64,000 nt of DNA from Paenibacillus sp. HW567 (GCF_000374185.1 NZ_KB910518.1:3171687-3235686); one strand, 5' to 3'; counted from the stretch's first letter, positions 8,334 to 17,020 are shown. Notes: generated by a model from the sequence alone, not told the origin. A program made the numbers and translations.

Positions 8334-9101
8334 TTGGATAGCACAAGCAACAATAGCAATACTTCCGCGCATGACATTATCGACCTGTGCCTGCTGGCTG
8401 GTAAAATCATGCTGCAAAGCGGCGCGGAGACGTACCGCGTAGAGGATACCATGAGCCGTATGGCCGCTTCGCTCGGTTTTCCCGGAGCGCACAGCTATGT
8501 AACGCCAACGGTCATTATGTTCACCACCAGCCGGACTGAGCCGGTGAAGCTGTTCCGCATTGCCGAGCGGACCACCGATCTGCAGAAGGTATCGGAGGTC
8601 AATGACATCTCGCGGCGGCTGAGCGAGCGCCAGCTCACGGCAAATGAGGCGCGTGAGCGGCTAAGCGTGGTGGACGATGCAGCCCATGCTTATCCGGCAT
8701 GGATACAGATTGCCGCGGCTGCCCTGACCGGTGCATGCTTCACCGTTATGTTCAAAGGCAGCCTGTGGGATGCTCTTCCGGCCATCCTTGCATCCGGCAT
8801 CGGCTTCGCAGCAGCAACCTATTTGCACCGGCTCGTACAAATCAGATTCTTCGCGGAGTTCACGGCTTCGTTCCTGATCGGCCTGCTCGCCTTCTTCTCT
8901 GTCAAGCTCGGCGTGGGACAGGAAATGGATAAGATCATCATCGGCTCCGTGATGCCGCTGGTTCCGGGACTGCTCATTACAAATGCAGTCCGTGATTTGA
9001 TGGCCGGTCATCTCGTCTCCGGCCTTTCCAAGGGAGCCGATGCTTTTCTGACGGCATTCGCAATTGGAACTGGCATCGGACTTGTGCTGTCAATTTTATG
9101 A
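8334..9101 (+). CDS. threonine/serine exporter, ThrE N-terminal half (YjjP-like)
   Basis: 255 residues. The soluble start carries the DUF1212 signature (CLLAGKIMLQSGAETYRVEDTM, then YVTPTVIMFT), followed by about five membrane helices ending in LVPGLLITNAVRDLMAGHLVSG. It forms a split ThrE exporter with the next gene and exports threonine/serine or related small acids. TTG at 8334 is taken as start: GGGGAGG lies 11 bases upstream and the protein then begins near the family start; the longer frame from 8049 is antisense to RNase J. Confidence 0.85.
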   Translation: MDSTSNNSNTSAHDIIDLCLLAGKIMLQSGAETYRVEDTMSRMAASLGFPGAHSYVTPTVIMFTTSRTEPVKLFRIAERTTDLQKVSEVNDISRRLSERQLTANEARERLSVVDDAAHAYPAWIQIAAAALTGACFTVMFKGSLWDALPAILASGIGFAAATYLHRLVQIRFFAEFTASFLIGLLAFFSVKLGVGQEMDKIIIGSVMPLVPGLLITNAVRDLMAGHLVSGLSKGADAFLTAFAIGTGIGLVLSIL

Positions 9102-9129
9102 TTCCCCACGTGAAAGAGGTTAGCTGTTC

Positions 9130-9561
9130 ATGATTTTGCAATTGATAACCAGCTTTATCGCCGCTGCCACCTTCTGCATTCTGTTCAATGCACCGGCCCG
9201 GGCCTTGGTGCAGTGTGGATTTGCCGGAATGGTAGGCTGGATACTCTATCTTCAGCTCGACGAGCAATGGGACACGGTGGTTGCCACTTTTCTGGCTACC
9301 GTAGTGGTTGGAGTAATCAGCCAGATCTTCGCCCGCTCCTTCAAAATGCCGGTCATTATCTTCAGCGTAGGAGGCATTATCCCGCTGGTTCCGGGGGGAC
9401 TTGCTTATGATGCCATGCGCAAATTCGTGGAAAATGACAACAATCAGGCCATCCAGTTTGCCGTCCAGGCGCTGATGCTCTCCGGGGCTATCGCTACCGG
9501 CCTTGTACTCAGTGAAGTGCTCGGGCAGATGTTCCGCCGGAAGAACGGCCGAAGCTCATAA
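9130..9561 (+). CDS. threonine/serine exporter, ThrE C-terminal half (YjjB-like)
   Basis: 143-residue membrane protein (DUF3815 type) with four to five helices, containing MPVIIFSVGGIIPLVPGGLAYDAM, the family's conserved loop. It completes the two-gene exporter begun by the gene 28 bases upstream and is surely co-transcribed with it. Confidence 0.87.
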   Translation: MILQLITSFIAAATFCILFNAPARALVQCGFAGMVGWILYLQLDEQWDTVVATFLATVVVGVISQIFARSFKMPVIIFSVGGIIPLVPGGLAYDAMRKFVENDNNQAIQFAVQALMLSGAIATGLVLSEVLGQMFRRKNGRSS

Positions 9562-9613
9562 GGAGCCGCATGCAGCAAGAGTGCTGCCGGCTCAGGCTCG
9601 CTACAGACACATA

Positions 9614-9661
9614 CAAAGGCTGCCCACAGGATGATAAAAAATCACCGGTGAGCAGCCTTTG
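9614..9661. terminator. stem-loop after thrE pair
   Basis: AAAGGCTGC / GCAGCCTTT arms with internal CCACAGG/CCGGTG pairing. Only short T runs, so probable terminator between the convergent ThrE and GNAT genes. A second small stem (AGCCG..CGGCT) sits at about 9562-9595. Confidence 0.5.
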
Positions 9662-9709
9662 CACTTGTTCAGAACGATATTCCCCCGCAATTATTGATCA
9701 GACATGAGC

Positions 9710-10246
9710 TTAGCTATCGGCCCGCGGTTCACCACGGCTGATAATTTTGGAGTAGCTGGCAATATCCAGCCATCTGCCGAATTTGCTGCCGATTTCTTTG
9801 AAGAGGGCGCTTTGCTCATACCCATGCTTCGTGAAGAGCCGCCGGCTCGGTTCATTGTCCGCGCACACCGTAGCCACAAGGACGTGGAAACCAAGCTCTG
9901 CCGCACGCTCCTCAATGAAGCTCAATGCTTTGCCGCCAAGCCCCTGCCCCCCTCTGCCAGGCTTCAGATAGATGCTGATTTCGCCGGAGGTATCATAGGC
10001 CTGCTTATTCTTGTGTCTGGCAATCAGGACATAACCCTGCAGCTCTCCGTCCTGCAATATGGCATAGGACCTGAAGCGCGGATCACCGCTTAGCACCGAC
10101 TCGCGCATGGCCGGCAATTCAAGCGGCTCTGTATGAAAAGAAACCGTCGTATTCAGCACATAATAATTATAGATATCTACGACCTCTGCCAGATGCTCTT
10201 CCCCAATCTCCACATAAGACAAGCCGCTTGCCGCTATTTCTCCCAT
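9710..10246 (-). CDS. GNAT N-acetyltransferase, phosphinothricin-acetyltransferase-like
   Basis: 178 residues. Bar/Pat/YwnH-like features: VVDIYNYYVLNTTVSFHTEP near the start, the acetyl-CoA motif GEISIYLKPGRGGQGLGGKAL, and ATVCADNEPSRRLFTKHGYEQ near the end. It acetylates a small amine or amino-acid analogue; the substrate is unknown. It starts three bases after the antiporter stop, so it is read from the antiporter transcript. Confidence 0.85.
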   Translation of the reverse strand: MGEIAASGLSYVEIGEEHLAEVVDIYNYYVLNTTVSFHTEPLELPAMRESVLSGDPRFRSYAILQDGELQGYVLIARHKNKQAYDTSGEISIYLKPGRGGQGLGGKALSFIEERAAELGFHVLVATVCADNEPSRRLFTKHGYEQSALFKEIGSKFGRWLDIASYSKIISRGEPRADS

Positions 10247-10248
10247 TC

Positions 10249-12270
10249 TTAATCCTCCCAGATCGCCGTCTCCAATTGATCGACAAATTTACGCAGCTTT
10301 CCGGCGATTTTCAGATTAATCGCCCCGTTCTGATACATCATCTGCACGGTATTGCGCTGCTCCTGAATGGCCTGCAGCTTCAGCTCAAGCCTCTGGTCAT
10401 CGACAACCCCATCCTTAATCCAGCCGTCCCCCTCGCTAAGCCGGGTCTCCATCTGCTCGTATTTGTCGATAACCTTCTGCGAAGCCAGCCGGTTCTCTTC
10501 ATTCATCCCCGCGCTGACAGCCGCCACCGCTGCCTGGCACATTGAAATCTTCGCGACGCGGGCGCTCTCGGCATTCAGCGCCGCCTGCCGCCCTTCATCA
10601 CCGTTCAGCTTGCCGGAGAACAATCCCGAGAACAAGCGCTGAATTTCGGTCAGCGAAAATTTGAATTGCGTATCGAGCCGCTTGCACATCAAGGCTTCCT
10701 TGTGGTCAATAAGCTCCTCCATCTTCGAGGCTACCGGAACAGCAATGGTTCCATTATCCAGCATCCGCCGAAGCTCCGAACGTTCAGCCGCAAGAGCGTT
10801 CCGCTTGGCCTGGACTCCGAGCTGGCGGAAATGCTCCGCTTCTGGATCATCTCCTGTTTTCCGCGCGCATAGCCTGTCAATTTTGTCGGTGAACTCCAGC
10901 AAGGCAGGCTGATTCATAGGCTGGGGATTCTCCGAGATCAGGCTGCGCAGCATGCTCATTCCCGCGTCAATCACAACCGATCTTGCCGTCAGCTCTGAAT
11001 TGAGAACACGGGTCTCCACCACTACCGTCTCCTCCTTGTCCGCAAGCAGCGGAAGAAAGATGCTGGCAATAACCAGTGACATCAGGATGACGCCGGCCGC
11101 AAGGGCGATGATCAGATCACGCTGCGGAAACGGTGAACCATCTCCCAGGACGAGCGGAATCGAGAATGCCCCCGCCAGAGTTACGGCTCCGCGAACGCCA
11201 GAAATCGAAGTAATCAACTGCGACCTCAGCGGCGCCTTCTCCACCTTCCGCCTGCGGGTCTCCCATAAGGAGTATGCGTATACCCAGAGAAACCGCAGCA
11301 CAATAAGCAGCGCCGTAATCGCCAGCACGTAACCGGCCACCATGAAATTGTTCAAGGAGCTGTCGCGGTAAATCACCTTAACGACGTCTGGAACCGACAC
11401 GCCGAGAATCAGGAACACCAGACCGTTCAGGATAAGCAGCAGCACGGACCACGTGCTTGCAGATACAAGCTGCAGCTTGTATTGCGGAGACACGGCACGG
11501 TCCTTCTCAATGGCATACATCACACCGCCGGCTACGACCCCCAGAATGCCGGACACGCCGATTTCCTCACAGATCAGATAAATGATAAAAGGCGTGAGGA
11601 TCTGCAGCAGCACATGAATCGTAACATCCTCCATCCCGAATCTGCGGATAAATACACTGAGGCGGATCAGCAGAAAGGAGAGCAGCGCTCCGGCGAGCAG
11701 ACCGCCTGCCGCAATCAGCACAAAGCTGACCGTCGCCTTAGGCAATGAGAACACTCCGGTAACCGCCGCCGCGATGGCAAACTTGAAAGCAACCAGACCA
11801 GAGGCATCATTCATCAGCGACTCGCCCTCAAGAATCCGGTGAATGCTCTTCGGCAGATGCACCTTCCCGGCCAGCGCGCTGACCGCAACCGCATCCGTAG
11901 GAGACAGGATTGCAGCGAGTGCAAAGGAGACCGCCAGCGGTATCGAGGGAATCATCCAGTGAATGGCATACCCTGCCACAAATACCGTAACGAAGACCAG
12001 CCCCAGCGCCAGCAGCAGAATGGGCGCCCTCAGATTCCACAGCTCGTCGCGCGGTGTCCGCCTGCCGTCATTGAACAGCAGCGGAGCAATAAACAGCACA
12101 AAAAACAGCTCCGGCTCAAAGGACATATGTATTCCTGTAGGAACCATAGCGGCAATGACACCCAGTCCAATCTGAATCAGCGGAATCGGTACAAACGGGA
12201 TGAACCGGTTCACAATATTGGATACCGCGATAAGTCCCAGCAATAAGAGCACAGCAAGAAAAGTCTCCAA
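10249..12270 (-). CDS. CPA1-family Na+/H+ antiporter
   Basis: About 673 residues: a twelve-helix antiporter domain (FVLFIAPLLFNDGRRTPR, LAAILSPTDAVAVSALAGKV, GESLMNDASGLVAFKF) plus a roughly 250-residue cytosolic tail rich in charged helices. The ND pair and the PTDAV loop are the usual ion-binding elements of NhaP/NHE-type exchangers. Exports Na+ (or Li+/K+) against protons. TTG at 12270 is chosen as start because GGGGAG lies eight bases upstream; the upstream ATG frame has no site. The long tail may regulate pH or nucleotide response. Confidence 0.88.
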   Translation of the reverse strand: METFLAVLLLLGLIAVSNIVNRFIPFVPIPLIQIGLGVIAAMVPTGIHMSFEPELFFVLFIAPLLFNDGRRTPRDELWNLRAPILLLALGLVFVTVFVAGYAIHWMIPSIPLAVSFALAAILSPTDAVAVSALAGKVHLPKSIHRILEGESLMNDASGLVAFKFAIAAAVTGVFSLPKATVSFVLIAAGGLLAGALLSFLLIRLSVFIRRFGMEDVTIHVLLQILTPFIIYLICEEIGVSGILGVVAGGVMYAIEKDRAVSPQYKLQLVSASTWSVLLLILNGLVFLILGVSVPDVVKVIYRDSSLNNFMVAGYVLAITALLIVLRFLWVYAYSLWETRRRKVEKAPLRSQLITSISGVRGAVTLAGAFSIPLVLGDGSPFPQRDLIIALAAGVILMSLVIASIFLPLLADKEETVVVETRVLNSELTARSVVIDAGMSMLRSLISENPQPMNQPALLEFTDKIDRLCARKTGDDPEAEHFRQLGVQAKRNALAAERSELRRMLDNGTIAVPVASKMEELIDHKEALMCKRLDTQFKFSLTEIQRLFSGLFSGKLNGDEGRQAALNAESARVAKISMCQAAVAAVSAGMNEENRLASQKVIDKYEQMETRLSEGDGWIKDGVVDDQRLELKLQAIQEQRNTVQMMYQNGAINLKIAGKLRKFVDQLETAIWED

Positions 12271-12300
12271 CCTCTCAACTCCCCGGTATATTTTTTTATT

Positions 12301-12328
12301 ATTATAGCCTAAATCTCCCAAGCAGCAA
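12301..12328 (-). promoter_or_regulatory. promoter of the antiporter gene
   Basis: TTGCTG, 16-base spacer, TATAAT on the minus strand, ending about 30 bases before the TTG start. A CAGCA/TGCTG hairpin overlaps the -35 and may also end the upstream XRE transcript. Confidence 0.5.
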
Positions 12329-12338
12329 TAAAATGCTG

Positions 12339-12557
12339 TTATCTGGATTTCTCCCCTTCACCGTCCTCCTCATATACAAAAATCTCTTCAATACTTATCT
12401 TGAAGTACTTCGCAAGCTTAAAGGCCAGAATAATCGAAGGATTGTACCTCCCTTTCTCCAGCGAGCAGATCGTCTGCCGTGATACCTCCAACGCTTCGGC
12501 AAGCTCTTCCTGCTTAATGCCGCGCTGCTTACGGATGACTTCAAGCCTGTTCTTCAT
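12339..12557 (-). CDS. XRE-family helix-turn-helix regulator
   Basis: 72-residue single-domain DNA-binding protein: MKNRLEVIRKQRGIKQEELA, then LEVSRQTICSLEKGRYNPS and an IEEIFVYEED tail. It is the short Cro/CI-like type common in Firmicutes. The start follows AGGAGG by seven bases; the longer frame runs through its own operators. Two palindromes at the promoter argue for autorepression. Its targets beyond itself are unknown; the antiporter operon lies directly downstream. Confidence 0.88.
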   Translation of the reverse strand: MKNRLEVIRKQRGIKQEELAEALEVSRQTICSLEKGRYNPSIILAFKLAKYFKISIEEIFVYEEDGEGEKSR

Positions 12558-12576
12558 CACCGTGCCTCCTAAAAAT

Positions 12577-12636
12577 GTAAAGCGAGCTTTACGTCGAGAA
12601 TACCACCTGCAGCACAAAATGTAAAGCAGACTTTCC
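12577..12636 (-). promoter_or_regulatory. XRE promoter flanked by two GTAAAGC palindromes
   Basis: GTAAAGC-GA-GCTTTAC is a perfect palindrome at 12577-12592; a second imperfect copy is at 12621-12636. On the minus strand TTTACA, 17 bases and TATTCT form a promoter. Its -35 lies inside the second copy and the first copy covers the start-site region. This arrangement is typical of a self-repressing XRE regulator. Confidence 0.7.
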
Positions 12637-12668
12637 ATAGAGCATCTAAATATTCACCACTTTGACTG

Positions 12669-12697
12669 TTGACAAAAATAATTATTTGTGATATAAT
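12669..12697 (+). promoter_or_regulatory. sigma-A promoter of the MBL-hydrolase gene
   Basis: TTGACA, 17 bases, TATAAT: a perfect match. The spacer contains AAATAATTATTT and a related AT-rich palindrome follows the -10, so a repressor of MarR-like type could bind here (inference). Confidence 0.75.
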
Positions 12698-12790
12698 AAA
12701 TTATTTTGGTATTGAAAAAATAGATCAGACTCAGTATGATATGCATTAGCCTCACGGCATCACTCTTATCATTTATAACGGAGGGATACA

Positions 12791-13546
12791 ATGCATATTG
12801 CCAAAGGAATTGAAATGCTTGAGATTTCCGTTCAGGTCATGGGCGGCACAGACACCTTTTACCCTACCCTGCTCTGGGACGAGAAATCCGCTGTACTGGT
12901 CGATACCGGGGTTCCGGGATTGGCACAGCGGTTCAAGGAGGCTCTCGCTGAGGCTTCTGTGCCTTGGGAGCAGCTCCAGACCATCCTCATCACGCATCAG
13001 GACCTTGATCACATCGGGAGCCTGCCATCCCTGCTGGATCTGGCCGGGCCTGGGCTGAACGTGCTGGCCCATGAAATCGAGCGGCCGTATATCGAAGGCG
13101 ACAAGATGCTGCTTAAGATTACCCCGGAAGCACTGGCGGCAGCCGAGGCCAATCTTCCGCCTACCGTGCCGGAGGAATGGCGGCGCGCCTTCCTCCATGT
13201 GCTGGCCCACCCGCCCAAAGGAAAAGTAGATGAGACTCTTACCGGCGGAGAGCGGCTCCCCCTTGCCGGCGGAATCACTGTCATTCATACGCCCGGCCAC
13301 AGTCCGGGCCATCTGAGCTTGTATCATCAGCCAAGCCGTACGCTGATTGCCGCTGATGCCTTAACCGTTCGAGGCGGTGAGCTATGCGGACCAGATGCAG
13401 CCGCTACGCCCGATATGGCAACTGCCCTCAGCTCTCTGAAGAAATTCGCCGATTTCGAAATTCGCCAGGTAATCTGTTATCACGGAGGGTTGTTCACCGG
13501 AGATGCCAACCGCAGAATCGCTGAGCTTGCCCAGGGAATTGTGTGA
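12791..13546 (+). CDS. MBL-fold metallo-hydrolase
   Basis: 251-residue metallo-beta-lactamase-fold protein, cytosolic. The zinc motif reads THQDLDH at 68-74, so the second histidine of HxHxDH is Asp, as in a known subgroup. Further ligand regions are HTPGHSPGHLSLYH, LIAADALTV and ICYHGG. The reaction is likely hydrolysis of a thioester, lactone or similar; the substrate is unknown. CGGAGGG lies before the ATG. It stands alone with its own strong promoter and terminator. Confidence 0.85.
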   Translation: MHIAKGIEMLEISVQVMGGTDTFYPTLLWDEKSAVLVDTGVPGLAQRFKEALAEASVPWEQLQTILITHQDLDHIGSLPSLLDLAGPGLNVLAHEIERPYIEGDKMLLKITPEALAAAEANLPPTVPEEWRRAFLHVLAHPPKGKVDETLTGGERLPLAGGITVIHTPGHSPGHLSLYHQPSRTLIAADALTVRGGELCGPDAAATPDMATALSSLKKFADFEIRQVICYHGGLFTGDANRRIAELAQGIV

Positions 13547-13569
13547 ATAGCCTAGCATAACACCTATAA

Positions 13570-13587
13570 GTGAAGCTTTGGCTTCAC
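13570..13587. other. small perfect hairpin
   Basis: GTGAAGC-TTTG-GCTTCAC just after the MBL gene, ahead of the main terminator. Function unknown. Confidence 0.4.
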
Positions 13588-13611
13588 GGCCCGCTTGGAT
13601 ACTTTATAGCG

Positions 13612-13656
13612 CAAAAAAAAGAAGCGAAGCCGGTCCAGCCGGTTCGCTTCTTTTTT
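13612..13656. terminator. bidirectional terminator
   Basis: GAAGCGAA..CCGG stem with its complement, preceded by eight A and followed by six T. It serves both the MBL gene and the convergent reductase gene. Confidence 0.85.
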
Positions 13657-13675
13657 ATAACAGCCGTTAGTCTAA

Positions 13676-14311
13676 TCAGGACTCGGATACTACCGTGAAC
13701 CGCTCGCCGATATGCTGCGGCTGCTCGATCTCATCCACGATTGCAATGGCATAATCAGCATAGCTGACATAACTTTCGCCTTTGGAATTGGACAGCAGAT
13801 GATCCTTGCCGGTCTCGTAGGCGCCTGTTCTTGCACCTACGGCAAAGTTGGCTGACGGGCTGACGAAGGTCCACTTCAGATCCTTTGTGCCTTTCAGAAT
13901 CTCCAGATTTTTGCCCTGATTCAAGGCCGTCGGCTTCACGAAGTCAGGAAATCCCGGCGTATCCACTACTCTTACGGTTTTGGCTTCATCCACATACAAG
14001 CTTCCTGCTCCGCCCACTACAATCAAACGCGTGCCAGGTGCGTCCTTCAGCGCTTCAATCAGCACATTCCCCGCATCCACATGCAGATGCTCCTGCCCAA
14101 ACGGGGCACCAAAGGCATTAACCACAACGTCAAAGCCCTTCAAATCCCCTGCAGTCAAAGCGAAGATATCCTTCTCTACTACAGCAGCCTTGCTGCCTGC
14201 CACTTTTGCGGCATCCCGCACGATAACGGTAACCTCATGGCCTCTGTCCAGCGCTTCCTTAGTGATCTCGCTTCCCGCCTTGCCGCTTGCTCCGATGACT
14301 GCAATTTTCAT
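13676..14311 (-). CDS. NAD(P)-binding oxidoreductase, YwnB-like
   Basis: 211 residues, Rossmann fold of the NmrA-like extended SDR type: MKIAVIGASGKAGSEIT at the N-terminus with the GASGxxG dinucleotide motif, VVVNAFGAP, LIVVGGAGSL, and WTFVSPSANF. It is likely an NAD(P)H-dependent quinone or flavin reductase; no catalytic Tyr-x3-Lys is evident. AGGAGG precedes the ATG, with a leader motif TGCTAACAAAA upstream that recurs before the alpha-galactosidase gene. In B. subtilis ywnB pairs with the Rrf2 gene ywnA; here an Rrf2 gene lies about 3 kb away. Confidence 0.85.
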   Translation of the reverse strand: MKIAVIGASGKAGSEITKEALDRGHEVTVIVRDAAKVAGSKAAVVEKDIFALTAGDLKGFDVVVNAFGAPFGQEHLHVDAGNVLIEALKDAPGTRLIVVGGAGSLYVDEAKTVRVVDTPGFPDFVKPTALNQGKNLEILKGTKDLKWTFVSPSANFAVGARTGAYETGKDHLLSNSKGESYVSYADYAIAIVDEIEQPQHIGERFTVVSES

Positions 14312-14395
14312 AGTTAGTTCCTCCTAAAGTTTTGTTAGCATACACTTCACGAAAGCTGCAAGATACCCTGTGCGATCTTCCGGTCAACATCCAAA

Positions 14396-14560
14396 TTAAA
14401 CTTCCGGCCCCAAAAGCATTCCGCACCCTTTTGCCGCATCCGTTCCTAATCTTCTGCCCTGAGCGTTCTCGGGAATAATCGAATGAAAGAAAATTTCGTC
14501 GCCGCAGAAGGAGTGCCTGACTAGTCTGACGTACCCCGGATTGCTGCCGCTGTGCTCCAC
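14396..14560 (-). pseudogene. possible gene remnant
   Basis: A 54-codon frame from GTG reads as protein-like (NPGYVRLVRHSFCGDEIFFH, then a short Gly-rich end) but has no ribosome site and no recognisable family. It fills most of the gap between the reductase and dioxygenase genes. It may be the remains of a lost gene or chance. Confidence 0.2.
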
Positions 14561-14583
14561 AAACGACTACCAAATCTTTCACT

Positions 14584-15450
14584 TCAAGGCTTTACGAGCA
14601 GCTTAATGCCAATGTTCCACGGATCTGTAACCGTCACAACTCCATCGGCTTCACCAACCTTATACCCGGCCCCGCGCACCCGTTCAGCTACAGCATCACG
14701 CTCCTGAATACTCGGCAGAAGCAAAGTGAAATAGTCAATACCCGCCACATCGGACGGAGCCGCCGGAGCGCCTTGACCTGCCCACACATTCAGCCCCATA
14801 TGGTGATGATACCCCCCTGCCGAGATGAACAAGGCCGAATTGCCGTACCGTGTTGTCACCTCAAAGCCCAGCGTATCCACATAGAACTTTTTGGCCTCAC
14901 CAAGATCGCCTACATGAAAGTGAACATGCCCGATAACCGTGCCAGCAGGCAGTCCGGTCCAAGGCAGACCTTCAGAGGCAGCCAGCAGTCCTTCCACGTC
15001 CACCGGATCGGTGCTCATTACTACATTTCCTTCAGCATCATGCTTCCAGGCATCACGCGGACGGTCACGGTACAGCTCAATCCCGTTATTATCCGGGTCC
15101 TGAATATACAGCGCCTCACTGACAAGATGATCCCCTTGACCAACCTCAATATCTGAAGCAATCAGGTTGCGCAGCACCAGCCCCAAGCTCGGACGGTCCG
15201 GCACAAGGATAGCAAAATGGTACAGTCCGGCAACCGAATTTCGTCGCAGCACCCGGGCATTGTCAATCTCCCGCAATACCAGCAATACATGCTGGCCGTC
15301 AGCCGTCATTTCCACTTCGCGTCCTGCTTGGCGCAAAATTGTGAGTCCTACAACATTCTGGTAAAAAGCAAGAGAACGCTCCAAATTGCTCACTCTAATC
15401 TGCACAAGACCAATTTCCAGCTCTTGTGGCAGAGTTGCTGTTGCTGTCAT
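14584..15450 (-). CDS. catE: VOC-family dioxygenase, CatE-like (catechol 2,3-dioxygenase type)
   Basis: 288 residues with two vicinal-oxygen-chelate modules: IGLVQIRVSNLERSLAFYQN (12-31) and GHVHFHVGDLGEAKKFYVDT in the second half. Candidate Fe(II) ligands are the histidine in VIGHVHFHV, the histidines of GGYHHHMGLNVW and the C-terminal carboxylate region. Members open catechol rings and protect against quinones. AGGAGGG lies seven bases before the ATG. Its strong promoter and palindrome are listed separately. The downstream reductase could act in the same quinone-stress response. Confidence 0.85.
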   Translation of the reverse strand: MTATATLPQELEIGLVQIRVSNLERSLAFYQNVVGLTILRQAGREVEMTADGQHVLLVLREIDNARVLRRNSVAGLYHFAILVPDRPSLGLVLRNLIASDIEVGQGDHLVSEALYIQDPDNNGIELYRDRPRDAWKHDAEGNVVMSTDPVDVEGLLAASEGLPWTGLPAGTVIGHVHFHVGDLGEAKKFYVDTLGFEVTTRYGNSALFISAGGYHHHMGLNVWAGQGAPAAPSDVAGIDYFTLLLPSIQERDAVAERVRGAGYKVGEADGVVTVTDPWNIGIKLLVKP

Positions 15451-15538
15451 GTCAATCCCTCCTGAATGTAAGCGGATCTGAGTGCGACCCGTTTATTATT
15501 GTCTAGTCTTAACCTCATTCAAACTTGCCATCCACAAT

Positions 15539-15600
15539 TGTAACTGTTACCGTTACATATTAACTAACTTTAGTATAGTACCGCTCCATAAGTATGTCAA
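15539..15600 (-). promoter_or_regulatory. catE promoter with TGTAAC-N7-GTTACA operator
   Basis: On the minus strand TTGACA (15595-15600), 17 bases and TATACT (15572-15577), followed at 15539-15557 by an inverted repeat TGTAAC-N7-GTTACA just after the start site. The placement fits a repressor; CatR/YodB-type (MarR-DUF24) regulators control catDE in Bacillus, so that family is a reasonable guess. Confidence 0.65.
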
Positions 15601-15677
15601 TTACTTTCTTGAAAAGTATAAAACCCAACCGGAATTGGTCGGGCCGTACAATACAAACGATACTCATAACATGCGTC

Positions 15678-16409
15678 TCAGTCTTTTATTCCTCTATATT
15701 TAGCGGTTCTAAGCTCTCTGATATACAGCTCCAAATCCGGCATTTCCGATTCCACAGCCTGCTGCACAGCCAATTCAATGTTATAGGGAACTCTAACGAA
15801 CTGTATGTTCAGCCGCCCCAAGGAACGGTTCCCGTAATTGCCCTCCAGCAAAACATATGAAGCCTGCGTGAGATCGAGCGGATTGCCGACACTTCCCACA
15901 TTAAAAAGCGTCCTCCCCTCCAGATGCTGCAGGTATGCGTTATGAATATCCCCATATCCGGCTACATCTGCCGGCAAATCAGCCTGGCACAGCTCCGAGG
16001 ACTGAAACAGCGACAGACGCTGCTCATACGCATCCCACGGTTGAACCCGTTCATTCACACTGCGCGGCGAAGCATGAAACAACCGGACGAACTTCCCGCT
16101 CATCCAGAATTCAATGGAGAACGGAAGTGATTTTAGATAATCGAGACGATTCTGCCCCAGCACAGCACTGTGCCACTTTACAACCTCAAGCCCGCTTGTT
16201 CCAGCGACGAATTCATCCCAGTTCCCCGTAACTACCTCCTCGCAATGCTCCCGGATCAGATCAACCGCCAAATCTGAATTCGGCCCTTTGCCGACGATAT
16301 CTCCAAGACAAAGAATCCGGCTCACCTTACGCTCCTGAATATCCGCCAACACCGCCTGCAGAGCTGTTACATTGCCATGAATGTCAGAAATAATTGCAAT
16401 CGTGTCCAT
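15678..16409 (-). CDS. metallophosphoesterase (YfcE/calcineurin-like)
   Basis: 243 residues. Dimetal phosphoesterase motifs in order: SDIHGN (8-13), CLGDIVGKG, GNWDEF (normally GNHD, here His replaced by Trp), LFHASP, GYGDIHNAY and NVGSVGNPLD. Probably a cytosolic phosphodiesterase with unknown substrate. GGAGG precedes the ATG. It is a single-gene unit. Confidence 0.85.
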   Translation of the reverse strand: MDTIAIISDIHGNVTALQAVLADIQERKVSRILCLGDIVGKGPNSDLAVDLIREHCEEVVTGNWDEFVAGTSGLEVVKWHSAVLGQNRLDYLKSLPFSIEFWMSGKFVRLFHASPRSVNERVQPWDAYEQRLSLFQSSELCQADLPADVAGYGDIHNAYLQHLEGRTLFNVGSVGNPLDLTQASYVLLEGNYGNRSLGRLNIQFVRVPYNIELAVQQAVESEMPDLELYIRELRTAKYRGIKD

Positions 16410-16501
16410 CTATGTACCTCCGTTGCTGTCTAGTATGTAATGCTTGCTGCATCATTTATACACTTTAACACCATTATAGACTCTTTTCTCCGGGGTTGTT
16501 G

Positions 16502-16939
16502 TCAAGCGCCGTTATATTCAATAAGCCAGCAGTCTCTGTATTGGCCTTCATGCCATTCATGTTCCGGGAGCAGCTTTTTGCGCACAAACCCGTTCTTCTC
16601 ATAGACTCTCAGCGCGCGGCGATTCCAGCTCTGCGGGTCCATCACAATCTTATCCGCATAGCCATACTCCTGCCGCTCTTCAGCTTCAATCGGATAGAAC
16701 TGGATATATCCCACGTCCTGAGATTTGTACTGAACAATCCCGGGGGTCATCCCCTCCGGAACATCTTCATAAAAATGCTCCAGCACCATTTCCAGATCAT
16801 GCGGACGGTCGCGGCCTTCATAGTATTCCAGCACCACCGGATCAGACAGCCATTTCACCAGCAGCCCCGCATCCTCAAGCTCCAGCCTTCTAACACAGAG
16901 TTCTTCATTATGATATAAAATCATTGCAGATACACTCAT
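16502..16939 (-). pseudogene. AAC(6')-like GNAT with internal deletion
   Basis: 145 residues, open from GGGAGG-preceded ATG to stop. N-terminal part (CVRRLELEDAGLLVKWLSDP, HFYEDVPEGM, VGYIQFYPI) and C-terminal part (RALRVYEKNGF, LPEHEWHEG, DCWLIEY) match the aminoglycoside 6'-acetyltransferase-like GNAT pattern. Between IVMDPQSWN and RRALRVYEKNGF (near residue 106) about 30-35 residues expected by the family are absent, including the Gly-rich acetyl-CoA loop. The frame is kept. It is probably inactive as an acetyltransferase, or has a changed role. The usual family length is about 180. Confidence 0.6.
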
Positions 16940-17020
16940 CTGGACCTCCCTTTATGAACAGCATGGAGTCAGTCTACTGTATTTGGAATATTGTGTAAAG
17001 GTATCCTCTATACAAAAAAA

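Noticed and set aside
14259..14582. 107-codon minus frame running into the reductase start
   Set aside because: Arg/Ser-rich and overlapping a well-supported start in another frame; not credible as protein.
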